A DNA stretch of 42,915 bases from SIG565 sp045594065 (GCA_045594065.1 JAZNXU010000008.1:1-42915); one strand, 5' to 3'. Positions 30,841 to 38,419 are shown, numbered from the stretch's first letter. The notes: generated from the letters alone by a model not told the origin. Program-made: numbers and translations.

Positions 30841-32709
30841 TTAACGCTTGTCTGTTTTATTCGCAATAGGCTTATAAAATGTTACCGATAGCCCAGGTAT
30901 ATTTAGTGCTGCCGAGTTATCTAATCCGTGCATCGGTTTTTTCTCGGTTTTTATCTGTCTGAGGCTTTTTTTAATCGTTCCGCCGAATTCCTCCCATTCA
31001 CTGCAGAAAATCGGTTTAAGTGAGCCCGCCACAGGAACACCTATACGGTAGCTTTCACGAGCAACGGGTGTAAAATTGCAAACAACAATAATTTCTTCAC
31101 CCGCCTTATCAATTCTTCGGAAAGCGATAACACTTTGCGCGTTATCATCCGAGGATATCCAGCTAAAGCCCTCCCAAGAGAAATCAATCTCCCAAAGCTC
31201 TGGGGAGGAAAGGTACAGATTATTAAGCGTTTTTGTAAAGTGCAGCATCTGTTTATGCGCGTCATAGTCGAGTAAAAGCCAGTCAAGCGCTTGCTTATAA
31301 TTCCATTCGATAAACTGTGCAAACTCCTGACCCATAAATACAAGCTTTTTACCTGGATGCGCCATCATATAGGCGAAAAATGCGCGAAGCCCCGAGAATT
31401 TCTGCTCATATTCCCCCGGCATCTTATTTATCATCGAGCATTTTCCGTGAACAACCTCATCGTGCGAAATCGGTAAAATGAAGTTTTCGGAGAATGCATA
31501 GAAAAACGAGAAAGTAAGGCAGTTATGGTTATCCTTTCGGAAGAGAGGGTCTAAAGAGGAATAGCGGAGCATATCGTTCATCCAACCCATATTCCACTTG
31601 AAGTTAAAACCGAGTCCACCAATATCGGCAGGCTTTGTTACCATTGGCCAAGCGGTCGATTCCTCGGCTATCATAAGCACATTCGGGTTAACGCTGAAAG
31701 TCGCCTCATTAAGTCGGCGTAAAAATTCTACTGCTTCAAGATTTTCACGCCCTCCGTAGGAGTTTGGCAACCATTCGCCGTCACGACGGTTATAGTCGAG
31801 GTAGAGCATCGATGCTACAGCGTCAACGCGAAGTCCGTCAATGTGATACTCCTTAATCCAGAAAGCAGCAGAGGAGATAAGAAAGTTCATTACCTCTACT
31901 TTGCCGTAATCGAAAACGCAGGTACCCCATTCTTTATGCTCGCCCTTTTTGGGGTCGGCATATTCATAGCAGGGTGTGCCGTCAAAGCGGAACAGTCCGT
32001 GCTCATCCCGCGGGAAGTGTGCCGGCACCCAATCGAGTATTATGCCTATGTCATTTTCGTGCATAATATCAACAAACTCCATAAAGTCATCGGGGGTGCC
32101 GTAGCGTGAGGTGGGTGCAAAATAACCCGTTACCTGATATCCCCACGAGCCCTCAAACGGATGCTCGGTTATCGGCATAAGCTCTATATGGGTGTAGCCC
32201 ATTTCTTTTACATAATTGGCAAGGCGGTGCGCGGCGGTAACATAATCAAGCACGGTGCCGTCATCATTGCGCTGCCAAGAGCCTAAATGCACCTCATATA
32301 TATTAACAGGGGAGGCATAAATATCTTTTTTAGCCCGCGCATTTATCCATTTTTTATCGCGCCATTTGTGCCCGCCTAGGGGGTAGACCTTAGTGGCGCT
32401 TCCTGGGCTTGTTTCAAAGTGTCTGCCAAACGGGTCGGCTTTAAGTACGGTTTTTCCGTTTTTGTCGGTTACAGCATATTTGTAATTATCGTATTTGTGT
32501 ATGCCCGTAATTGTTGTTTCCCAAATGCCGTCGGTTATCTTCTTCATGGGAACGGCATTCCAGCCGTTGAAATCTCCGCACACTCCCACAGCTGCGGCGT
32601 TCGGCGCCCACACCCTGAAAACGGCGGTTTCGCCTGTCAAAAATGAGCCTAAATATTCATAAGCATCATTGCATAATTGATTGTGAAAATTCCTGAGTTT
32701 TTGGAACAT
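30841..32709 (-). CDS. glgB: 1,4-alpha-glucan branching enzyme
   Basis: A 622-residue GH13 enzyme that creates alpha-1,6 branches in glycogen. An N-terminal CBM48 domain (GETAVFRVWAPNAAAVGVCGDFNGW) precedes the barrel: MPITEHPFEGSWGYQVTGYFAPTSRYG, nucleophile region DGLRVDAVASMLY, general acid region MIAEESTAWP and the third carboxylate in ISHDEVVHGK. The length fits the GlgB class with a short N-terminus. GGAGG precedes ATG. It is the first gene of the glycogen operon, 70 bp before glgC. Confidence 0.95.
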   Translation of the reverse strand: MFQKLRNFHNQLCNDAYEYLGSFLTGETAVFRVWAPNAAAVGVCGDFNGWNAVPMKKITDGIWETTITGIHKYDNYKYAVTDKNGKTVLKADPFGRHFETSPGSATKVYPLGGHKWRDKKWINARAKKDIYASPVNIYEVHLGSWQRNDDGTVLDYVTAAHRLANYVKEMGYTHIELMPITEHPFEGSWGYQVTGYFAPTSRYGTPDDFMEFVDIMHENDIGIILDWVPAHFPRDEHGLFRFDGTPCYEYADPKKGEHKEWGTCVFDYGKVEVMNFLISSAAFWIKEYHIDGLRVDAVASMLYLDYNRRDGEWLPNSYGGRENLEAVEFLRRLNEATFSVNPNVLMIAEESTAWPMVTKPADIGGLGFNFKWNMGWMNDMLRYSSLDPLFRKDNHNCLTFSFFYAFSENFILPISHDEVVHGKCSMINKMPGEYEQKFSGLRAFFAYMMAHPGKKLVFMGQEFAQFIEWNYKQALDWLLLDYDAHKQMLHFTKTLNNLYLSSPELWEIDFSWEGFSWISSDDNAQSVIAFRRIDKAGEEIIVVCNFTPVARESYRIGVPVAGSLKPIFCSEWEEFGGTIKKSLRQIKTEKKPMHGLDNSAALNIPGLSVTFYKPIANKTDKR

Positions 32710-32748
32710 GTATAAGCCTCCGAGAAAATGAAGTGGTTATACATATAT

Positions 32749-32777
32749 ATTGTAACAAAGCTTAACATAATTTTCAA
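32749..32777 (-). promoter_or_regulatory. Sigma-A promoter of the glycogen operon
   Basis: On the minus strand TTGAAA (32772-32777) and TACAAT (32749-32754), 17 bp apart, about 40 bp before the glgB start. Confidence 0.7.
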
Positions 32778-32974
32778 GGGTAAAACTGTGAAAATTTTGG
32801 TAATTTTAAAATACCCTGCCAATTTTTGTGGTATGGTTTTTGGTAAAATTCAACAAAAAATGCGTTTTTTTGACGAAAAGATGGATTCTCATCGCCGTCA
32901 GACCCTAAATGAAGACGAGGGTTATTAAATTAGTATTATTATTAGGACTCAAATTTTTCGACACGGGATCTAAG
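32778..32974. other. Intergenic AT-rich stretch, nothing certain seen
   Basis: The 357-bp gap between glgB and the lipoprotein gene holds the glg promoter, this stretch and the lipoprotein promoter. A 66-codon frame on the plus strand (32728-32928) has no ribosome site or recognisable motif. Two 0A-box-like heptamers occur at 32871-32877 (TGACGAA) and 32957-32963 (TTCGACA). Confidence 0.4.
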
Positions 32975-33003
32975 TTGCGTTTCGTGGCTAATTATGGTAT
33001 AAT
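32975..33003 (+). promoter_or_regulatory. Probable promoter of the broken lipoprotein gene
   Basis: TTGCGT (32975-32980) and perfect TATAAT (32998-33003), 17 bp apart, 63 bp before the start codon. Confidence 0.55.
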
Positions 33004-33066
33004 ATATATGAAAAAAGCGGCACAATTTATAATATAACTAACCATCACGATTAAGGAGGTATTGCA

Positions 33067-33282
33067 ATGAAGAAATTATTTGTGTGTGTTTTACTTGTGT
33101 GTATTATAGCAATGAATGTTGTTGCGTGCTCTGATACGCCGATCGAAAAAACAGAACAAAATAGCGCAACTGATGAAAACACAGATAACATTCATGCTGA
33201 CGTGCCTTGCATTCTTAATTTCTCTTCATTAGAAGAGGTTGCTGAGTTCAAGGGAATGCTTAAAAAAGCGATGAAGAAGTAA
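33067..33282 (+). CDS. Lipoprotein of unknown function, N-terminal part of a frameshifted gene
   Basis: Seventy-one residues with a lipoprotein signal (MKKLFVCVLLVCIIAMNVVACSD) and a mature start that I do not recognise. AAGGAGG stands before ATG. The frame stops at 33282 soon after a run of six A (near 33263). In the -1 frame the sequence continues KSDEEVTEYLVEKSFNMNGINSKK without a stop into the next entry, so both were probably one gene of about 235 residues. The run of A could be a real mutation, a sequencing error or, less likely, a slip site. Confidence 0.55.
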   Translation: MKKLFVCVLLVCIIAMNVVACSDTPIEKTEQNSATDENTDNIHADVPCILNFSSLEEVAEFKGMLKKAMKK

Positions 33283-33311
33283 CCGAATATTTAGTCGAAA
33301 AATCATTTAAT

Positions 33312-33773
33312 ATGAATGGGATTAATTCAAAAAAAGATATTGAAAATTTCTTCGAAAAAATTGGAAATTTAAAGATATTGCATCTTGTTGCTGATTCAGG
33401 ATATAACTTAAAAAGTATACTATATTATATCGATTATGGTTGTTTGGACTCAATTTATGCTACTGATAGCGAAAATATAAGAGTTACTTCTTATCTCAAA
33501 GACAGATTGACAGCCAATTCTACCCAAGAAAATACAGCTGCCGAAGAGGATGTAACTGTAAAAGGAAAGCTTACCATATCAAATAAGTCTGTAAATATTA
33601 CAGGATCTAAAAATGCTAAGAGTGCATATAAAATGGGAGGCACATTAGGTACAACTAATTCGCTCGTTCGCATAAGTTTCACAAGTGAAGAAATTCTGAG
33701 CCAAAAAAGCCTTGAACAAAATATCGTTGAAACCACCTTAAATGAGCTAATGCAGCAACAGCAGGTAAAATAA
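33312..33773 (+). CDS. C-terminal part of the frameshifted lipoprotein gene
   Basis: A 153-codon frame, open in truth from about 33262, whose ATG 33312 has no clear ribosome site. The protein is soluble and alternates helix and strand, with KLTISNKSVNITGSKNAKSAY in the middle and a Gln-rich end ELMQQQQVK. No family is recognised. Codon use is AT-rich like its upstream part, which supports a single original gene. It would be outside the cell if expressed from the lipoprotein start. Confidence 0.5.
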   Translation: MNGINSKKDIENFFEKIGNLKILHLVADSGYNLKSILYYIDYGCLDSIYATDSENIRVTSYLKDRLTANSTQENTAAEEDVTVKGKLTISNKSVNITGSKNAKSAYKMGGTLGTTNSLVRISFTSEEILSQKSLEQNIVETTLNELMQQQQVK

Positions 33774-33821
33774 AAACGTGCGGCTAAAAGGGAAAAGCCA
33801 ATAAAAAAACTCCCGAGGTTA

Positions 33822-33849
33822 GCGTGATACTCTTAACGGAGTATCACGC
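33822..33849 (+). terminator. Perfect 11-bp hairpin before the C40-like remnant
   Basis: GCGTGATACTC pairs with GAGTATCACGC around TTAACG. There is no T-run. It lies where an N-terminal coding region and start codon for the next gene would be expected. Confidence 0.5.
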
Positions 33850-34170
33850 AACTCTATTCGCCTAGCAGTAATAGCAACCGCGTATGAAGTATCGGTATAC
33901 GATATAGAATATACATTCTTTTCTCAAATGACATATAATCCACGTGACAATATGTCGAAAATAGAGCCATATGATATCGCTTCTTTGCGCTGTGATGGAT
34001 TAGTGGAGTATTGTTATGAATATTATGGTTATAGAGTTTTTGGTTCAGATGATTCGTGGGATATTTCTAAGCCCGGAAGTACATTTCATCATTCTGCTAG
34101 CAATATAATGCCAAAGGTGCAAGCACAGCAATATCTTTCGCAAGTTCTAACTGAAAGTGAGGAACCTTAA
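33823..34170 (+). pseudogene. N-terminally truncated C40 (NlpC/P60-like) peptidase domain
   Basis: An open frame from 33823 to 34170 carries a cysteine-peptidase-like segment: TAYEVSVYDIEYTFFSQMTYN, then LRCDGLVEYCYEYYGYRVFG with the presumed catalytic Cys, and a C-terminal His region (FHHSASNIMPK). Family-like sequence begins upstream of the only ATG (33928), which has no ribosome site, and no start codon exists between the stop at 33820-33822 and that ATG. The signal peptide and N-terminus are therefore missing. It could be a fragment of a wall-lysing or toxin-like secreted peptidase. Confidence 0.5.
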
Positions 34171-34171
34171 T

Positions 34172-34651
34172 TTGGAAAAAACTATAAATCGAAAAAATTA
34201 TATAATTATTTTTAATATGGCTACCGTTATTCTTTTCATACAAAATCTCAATTTTGCTCTTGAATTCAATAAGAACCCATTATCAATAATTTTTTGTGTT
34301 CTTTTTTTAATTTCTTTTTTTATTACCTTGTGGTTAAATTCGTATAATAAGATCTTTTCCATAATTAAGTGGATTCTTTTATCACTTGCTATAATAGGTT
34401 TTGTATTGCTTGTAAATGATGTTGATTTTCCGGGTTGGATACTTGTAGCACTTTCTTTTCCGTTGGCGATTCCTTATTTTGGAATGGTGCCGATTGGCGG
34501 AAAGCTTATGGCAGCTTCAATGAGCTACGACAAGGCAAGCTACATATGCATTGGTGGATTTTTAATCATTTGCGTTATTATCAGTATTGTTCAGGAGATA
34601 TTAAAATACAAACGAAAGGATGATGAGAATGAAAAAGTCGAAGATAGTTAA
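34172..34651 (+). CDS. Small multi-pass membrane protein of unknown function
   Basis: A 159-residue protein with about five hydrophobic helices (for example NMATVILFIQNLNFAL, IIFCVLFLISFFITLWL, SIIKWILLSLAIIGFVLLV, ICIGGFLIICVIISIV) and a charged C-terminus. No family is recognised. A frame extends to GTG 34157, but TTG 34172 lies 8 nt after AGGA and is preferred. It overlaps the next gene by about 23 bp, so the two are coupled. Very AT-rich. Confidence 0.5.
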   Translation: MEKTINRKNYIIIFNMATVILFIQNLNFALEFNKNPLSIIFCVLFLISFFITLWLNSYNKIFSIIKWILLSLAIIGFVLLVNDVDFPGWILVALSFPLAIPYFGMVPIGGKLMAASMSYDKASYICIGGFLIICVIISIVQEILKYKRKDDENEKVEDS

Positions 34652-35714
34652 AATCGGTTTAATTGCATTAGCCGGAATAATAGTAATTGGTTTAATAAGC
34701 GGTTTTGCCATTAAGGGTTTGACCACCGATGTTAAGCAGCTTTCGGGCGATAAGGCTATGCTTATTTCCGATGTTGATGCCATCTTTTCAAAAAAGACTG
34801 ATAACTTAAATACTACGGAATTTCAAGCGGCATATAAACGGCTTGAAACGGGAGCTGCCAATTTCAGCGATAAGGACTTGGCATATATAATTAAAGATGA
34901 CGGAGTTTCTGATGCGACAAAGTCAACCGTTTTGCAGCTTGCGAGTAAAATTAACGGTGGCAAGGGTATTAAAAGCTCGGCAGAATTTTTACCGTTGCTT
35001 GAAAAGGGCGAATTAGCCGATGATGTGCGAGTAAACCTAATAAACAACATAGTTGTTGATACCGCCGAGGTTAAAACAAAGCTCGCCGAAATCGCTACAA
35101 CCGAAGAGGGCGCTGCCGTTATGCGTGCACTCGTGAAATTAGAGCAAAACGATGCTTTAGCGGCGCTGAATGCTTCGAATAAAATTTTAGGGGCTCACAC
35201 AAAATACAATGCCGACAATTTAAGAGCCGCCGTTACCGTAAAATCGGATTATTTCAAAGAGCTTACAATGGTTGACAGCAAAAAGGATGTTACAAAAGAA
35301 AAGCAGGAATATATAGCGCTTTGCAAGTCGATTTACGGCACAGCCAACGATAAGCAGCTTAAAAATGCAGTGGCTTTCGGGCTTATGAATATGCGTGATT
35401 TTGAAGCGGTAAAATTCTTGCTTACCGATGAGAGCGTTGAAGAGGCTTTAAAGGTTGCCTGCATTAGCCGCAACCCGAAAACCTTTATTGACAAATTAAA
35501 CGCTAATCCAACGCCGGAAGAAGTTGAGCTTATAATATCCGCTATGGAAAAGGTGCCGCTTAAAGAGGTAGCGCCGGTTATGCGTGAAAAGCTTTATAAT
35601 GGCAAATACCATAACTCACGGGTAAACAGCGTATTGCAAATAATGGAGGCGGGGTTAGGAAAAGCTGATACTTCAAGATTTGAAGGAACTCCTACTTCAA
35701 ATTGGTTAGAATAA
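34629..35714 (+). CDS. Single-pass membrane protein with helical-repeat outer region
   Basis: A 361-residue protein: one N-terminal membrane helix (IGLIALAGIIVIGLISGFAI) and a long helical part that I do not recognise, with successive helix pairs that resemble HEAT-like repeats (GAAVMRALVKLEQNDALAALN, KNAVAFGLMNMRDFEAVKFLL, EVELIISAMEKVPLKEVAPVM). Three in-frame ATG codons lie within 12 bases; the third (34629) has AAAGGA 8 nt before it. Base use is more like the core genome than the genes just upstream, so it may be resident rather than acquired. Function unknown. Confidence 0.55.
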   Translation: MKKSKIVKIGLIALAGIIVIGLISGFAIKGLTTDVKQLSGDKAMLISDVDAIFSKKTDNLNTTEFQAAYKRLETGAANFSDKDLAYIIKDDGVSDATKSTVLQLASKINGGKGIKSSAEFLPLLEKGELADDVRVNLINNIVVDTAEVKTKLAEIATTEEGAAVMRALVKLEQNDALAALNASNKILGAHTKYNADNLRAAVTVKSDYFKELTMVDSKKDVTKEKQEYIALCKSIYGTANDKQLKNAVAFGLMNMRDFEAVKFLLTDESVEEALKVACISRNPKTFIDKLNANPTPEEVELIISAMEKVPLKEVAPVMREKLYNGKYHNSRVNSVLQIMEAGLGKADTSRFEGTPTSNWLE

Positions 35715-35726
35715 TAAGTAAAAACA

Positions 35727-35751
35727 AACCCCCGACATATTGTCGGGGGTT
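35727..35751. terminator. Terminator of rpsF-ssb-rpsR, probably bidirectional
   Basis: AACCCCCGACA pairs perfectly with TGTCGGGGGTT around TAT. The T-rich tail is on the minus-strand side, so it mainly ends the ribosomal operon. Confidence 0.8.
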
Positions 35752-35762
35752 CAGTTTACTTA

Positions 35763-36002
35763 TTAGTCGTTTACGTAGGGTAATAAAGCTATCTGGCGTG
35801 CACGCTTGATTGCTGTGGTGAGCTCTCTCTGGTGCTTAGCGCAGGTGCCGGTTGCACGGCGGGGAAGAATCTTCGCACGCTCAGAAACGAACTTGCGGAG
35901 TCTTGCAATATCTTTATAATCGATAGCTTCAACGCGATCAACGCAGAAGTGACAAACCTTTCTGCGGGGCTTTCTACGAGCCATTTTCTCGTTCTTTTCC
36001 AT
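35763..36002 (-). CDS. rpsR: 30S ribosomal protein S18
   Basis: A 79-residue protein with the S18 core KVCHFCVDRVEAIDYKDI, LRKFVSERAKILPRRATGTCAKHQRELT and AIKRARQIALLPY. It binds S6 and 16S rRNA on the platform of the small subunit. The two N-terminal Cys (CHFC) with the later Cys are a zinc-type C+ form. AGGAGG lies 8 nt before ATG. Last gene of rpsF-ssb-rpsR. Confidence 0.96.
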   Translation of the reverse strand: MEKNEKMARRKPRRKVCHFCVDRVEAIDYKDIARLRKFVSERAKILPRRATGTCAKHQRELTTAIKRARQIALLPYVND

Positions 36003-36035
36003 CGTTTTTGCCTCCTATAGTATTTAGTAGTTTAA

Positions 36036-36461
36036 TTAGAAGGGCAAATCATCGTCGGAACCGTTGTCAATTTCAACAAATTCATTTGCTGATGCGTTGC
36101 TAAATGATACGGGAGCTTCGCTTGAAGCGGCAGCGCCGCCATCACGTTTGGACTCCACAAACTGTACATTATTAGCAACAACTTCGAATGCGGTTCTGTT
36201 TTTGCCTTCCTTGTCCGTATATCTACGGGTCTGGATTGAGCCTTCAATACCAATCATGCTGCCCTTGCTGAAATATTTAGTAACAAACTCAGCGGTCTGA
36301 CGCCAAGCAACAATGTTAATAAAATCAGCTTGAGTTTCCTCTCCTGCCTTATAGCGGCGGGAAACAGCAATAGAGAAAGAAGTAACCGGAATGTTGTTCG
36401 GGGTATATTTTAACTCCGGATCGGCAGTAAGTCTGCCTGTTAATACAACTAAGTTAAACAT
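36036..36461 (-). CDS. ssb: Single-stranded DNA-binding protein
   Basis: A 141-residue OB-fold protein (MFNLVVLTGRLTADPELKYT, FINIVAWRQTAEFV, GSIQTRRYTDKEGKNR) with an acidic tail ending DDDLPF, the tip that recruits replication and repair partners. It coats single-stranded DNA. GGAGG precedes ATG. Its place between rpsF and rpsR is the standard bacterial order. Confidence 0.96.
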   Translation of the reverse strand: MFNLVVLTGRLTADPELKYTPNNIPVTSFSIAVSRRYKAGEETQADFINIVAWRQTAEFVTKYFSKGSMIGIEGSIQTRRYTDKEGKNRTAFEVVANNVQFVESKRDGGAAASSEAPVSFSNASANEFVEIDNGSDDDLPF

Positions 36462-36476
36462 TTGTGACTTCCTCCG

Positions 36477-36761
36477 TTATTTTTTAATAACCATTACGCG
36501 AAGCACGCCGTCGGTAATACCGGCAACACGCTCAAGCTCTGCCGGAAATTCCGGAGCGCTTTCAAAAGTAGTGAAAACATAGAAGCCGTCGTTTTCGTAG
36601 TTGATAGGATATGCGAGCTTGCGCTTGCCCCATTCGTCTACATTCTCAACGGTTGCGTTTTCAGCAATTAAAGCCTTGAATTTCTCGCTTAAAGCGGTAA
36701 CAGCCTCGTCGCCTGCCTTTACAGAGAAAACCAATGTAGCCTCGTACTTATTCTTAACCAT
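36477..36761 (-). CDS. rpsF: 30S ribosomal protein S6
   Basis: A 94-residue protein with the S6 pattern: NKYEATLVFSVKAGDEAV, VENVDEWGKRKLAYPINYENDGFYVFTTFES and VLRVMVIKK. It pairs with S18 on the subunit platform. The frame extends 22 codons upstream (to 36827), but AGGAGG at 36771-36776 lies just before ATG 36761 and the extension is untypical, so the shorter start is right. Confidence 0.96.
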   Translation of the reverse strand: MVKNKYEATLVFSVKAGDEAVTALSEKFKALIAENATVENVDEWGKRKLAYPINYENDGFYVFTTFESAPEFPAELERVAGITDGVLRVMVIKK

Positions 36762-36845
36762 CTCGTAGCACCTCCTTTTGGACTTAATGGCCTTGGCAGT
36801 TTGCCAAAGCAAGGATTCTGTGGACATACTTCCACAGATAGTGCA
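36762..36845 (-). promoter_or_regulatory. 5' leader of rpsF, possible S6:S18 autoregulatory RNA
   Basis: On the minus strand the leader holds a hairpin TGTGGA-AGTATG-TCCACA and a second stem around TTGGCAAACTGCCAA, just before the ribosome site. In many bacteria the rpsF leader binds the S6:S18 pair to lower its own translation. I cannot confirm the conserved bulge of that motif by eye. Confidence 0.35.
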
Positions 36846-36874
36846 ATTATATCAGTAATTAAAAGAAATGTCAA
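36846..36874 (-). promoter_or_regulatory. Consensus sigma-A promoter of rpsF-ssb-rpsR
   Basis: On the minus strand perfect TTGACA (36869-36874) and perfect TATAAT (36846-36851) with 17 bp between. The 200 bp to its right (36875-37076) are AT-rich; a 63-codon frame there has no motif and is not believed. Confidence 0.9.
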
Positions 36875-37076
36875 CAATTTTTTAGGATTGCAAATTTTCA
36901 GTAAATAAAGTTTTGGATTTATGTTATGTATATTATTGAACTCGGAGAGATGTCAACATAAAAGGCGAAAATTAACTTATGATACTGATTTTAAAAATCC
37001 TATTTATGGATTAAAATTTTTTGGGAGAAATTTTTTATGCATTATTAACAAAAAACTTGGGATGATAGCCGGAGTA

Positions 37077-37105
37077 TTGACAAAAAATTGCAAACTCGAT
37101 ATAAT
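37077..37105 (+). promoter_or_regulatory. Consensus sigma-A promoter of the secreted-protein locus
   Basis: Perfect TTGACA (37077-37082) and TATAAT (37100-37105) with 17 bp between. The expected start of transcription is about 37112, only 19 nt before the small upstream ORF. Confidence 0.85.
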
Positions 37106-37130
37106 TAAATAAAAAAGTGAGGTGGAACCA

Positions 37131-37265
37131 ATGCAGAAAGAAACTCGAAACTCGCATAATATAGTGAAGGATAATTTTCATGAAAAAATGTTTAATATTA
37201 ATAATGGTTACAATTTTAATTATGAGTTGTTGCTTTTATCCCGTCTGCGCTCAGACTACAATTGA
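37131..37265 (+). CDS. 44-codon upstream ORF overlapping the secreted-protein gene
   Basis: ATG 37131 follows the strong ribosome site GAGGTGGA (AGGTGG 5 nt upstream) and opens a frame of 44 residues beginning MQKETRNSHNIVKDNFHEKM, with an ordinary soluble start and a Leu-rich end. It runs across the start codon of the next gene (37180) in another frame and ends 85 bases inside it. It may be a leader peptide that controls that gene, or an old coding start made useless by a frameshift. No homologue is recognised. Confidence 0.4.
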   Translation: MQKETRNSHNIVKDNFHEKMFNINNGYNFNYELLLLSRLRSDYN

Positions 37266-38157
37266 AGATGCAAATGAAAATGCACTATTTCTTATTAATG
37301 AGAAAATTTCTTTGGAAATGCAACGCAGTTCACTAACGGAAGAAAAATACAATTCTATCTTAAATGATATAAACGAGAAACTTATTGATATTGGAGTTCA
37401 TAAAATGAGTGAGGGTGAGTTGCAAACATTTGTTTCGAACACACAAGAACCAGAGGCTACAAACGCTATGTTTGAAGCATTAAAGAGTAATGAATGTAAT
37501 GGAATTTGTTCTAGTGGTCCGCCGTGTCCATCTTCAACCGATAAGATAGATTTTTATTATTACGCTAATATGGTAAATGGTAAAGCGGTGTATAGTGTTA
37601 TTGCCTCGCCTGTAGCAAATTCAGCTCATTCTTGCAATACCGTTTCAAATTATGGTAATATGAAAAGTAATTTGAATTCATTGACAAATCTTGTTCAAAT
37701 TTATGTGGATAAAGCTATTGGTTTGATTCCGGTAGTAAGTTGGTTACCCTACGAAGTTTTTACTGACTTAGCTTTTAATGGTACTAGCCCTACTCAGTTA
37801 CAAATGTATGAGGCTAGGCTTGTAACACGTACTGTGCACCAGTTTATATATTTGCAAAATGCTTCAAATCAATGGGTGTATTACGGTAGTGCCAATTGTG
37901 TACATGTTAATGTTGAGCAGATAGCTAGAAAATATGTGGGTAGTGTGTTAAAAACTGAAACCGATAATCAATATCACTTAGAAGTTGCGCCTGATTATTA
38001 TGAATGGCCATCAGTATGTGTGGGTGATAATTTAACAGGTTATAATGTTACTGCAAAACATTCTTTTGTATACGGTGTTCAAGTAAGAGCTAATAATAAT
38101 GTTGTTTTAGATACAAATGTAGTGACAGCAACGCTTCCAATACACGTGGTTAACTAA
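37180..38157 (+). CDS. Secreted protein of unknown function
   Basis: A 325-residue protein with a signal peptide (LIMVTILIMSCCFYPVCAQT, cut after about residue 24) and no membrane anchor at the end. I do not recognise a family. A helical start is followed by a Cys- and Pro-rich segment ECNGICSSGPPCPSSTDK and a beta-rich body with Tyr and Asn (DKIDFYYYANMVNGKAVYSVIA, FIYLQNASNQWVYYGSANCVHV). Several cysteines may form disulfides. It has its own AAGGA site but overlaps the upstream ORF. The gene is visibly more AT-rich than the core genes around it, which suggests transfer. A small DUF6199-like membrane protein follows directly. Confidence 0.6.
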   Translation: MKKCLILIMVTILIMSCCFYPVCAQTTIEDANENALFLINEKISLEMQRSSLTEEKYNSILNDINEKLIDIGVHKMSEGELQTFVSNTQEPEATNAMFEALKSNECNGICSSGPPCPSSTDKIDFYYYANMVNGKAVYSVIASPVANSAHSCNTVSNYGNMKSNLNSLTNLVQIYVDKAIGLIPVVSWLPYEVFTDLAFNGTSPTQLQMYEARLVTRTVHQFIYLQNASNQWVYYGSANCVHVNVEQIARKYVGSVLKTETDNQYHLEVAPDYYEWPSVCVGDNLTGYNVTAKHSFVYGVQVRANNNVVLDTNVVTATLPIHVVN

Positions 38158-38158
38158 T

Positions 38159-38365
38159 ATGGATTTTAATCTAATAATTTATGGAATTCTTTGTATAATA
38201 CCTTCTATACTAGGTCTTGCAGTTCCTAAAATAATTATAAAATTAGGTCGAAGTTGGCAATACAAAGACCTTGAACCAACGGAAGAAGCCATAGCGATAA
38301 CTAAGGTAATAAGTGTTGTGGCTATATTTGTAGGAATAGTTTTGATTGTGATGGGCATTGTATAG
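38159..38365 (+). CDS. Small DUF6199-like membrane protein
   Basis: Sixty-eight residues with two membrane helices (LIIYGILCIIPSILGLAV and ITKVISVVAIFVGIVLIVMGIV) and the linking motif SWQYKDLEPTEEAIAI, which resembles the WxxKDAEPSD segment of DUF6199 proteins. Their function is unknown; some annotations link the family to natural-product loci, without proof. It begins one base after the stop codon of the secreted protein, so it is in the same transcript. Confidence 0.6.
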   Translation: MDFNLIIYGILCIIPSILGLAVPKIIIKLGRSWQYKDLEPTEEAIAITKVISVVAIFVGIVLIVMGIV

Positions 38366-38390
38366 GAAAAATTTTTCGGATTTTATTTTC

Positions 38391-38419
38391 TTGATTTTAC
38401 CATTACATAGTGATATAAT
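38391..38419 (+). promoter_or_regulatory. Sigma-A promoter of coaX
   Basis: TTGATT (38391-38396) and TATAAT (38414-38419), 17 bp apart, with GAGGTGAT and the coaX start codon just downstream. Confidence 0.75.

Noticed and set aside
32728..32928. A 66-codon plus-strand frame in the glgB-lipoprotein gap
   Set aside because: No ribosome site, overlaps the glg promoter region on the other strand, and no recognisable motif.
33256..33290. Programmed -1 frameshifting in the lipoprotein gene
   Set aside because: The bases CTT AAA AAA GCG do not give a tandem-slip heptamer in the zero frame, and no stimulatory structure is obvious. Kept only as a broken gene.
36762..36827. Twenty-two extra N-terminal residues of S6
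   Set aside because: They precede the strong AGGAGG site and do not resemble S6 proteins.
36921..37112. A 63-codon plus-strand frame before the secreted-protein promoter
   Set aside because: No ribosome site; it runs through the consensus promoter at 37077-37105.
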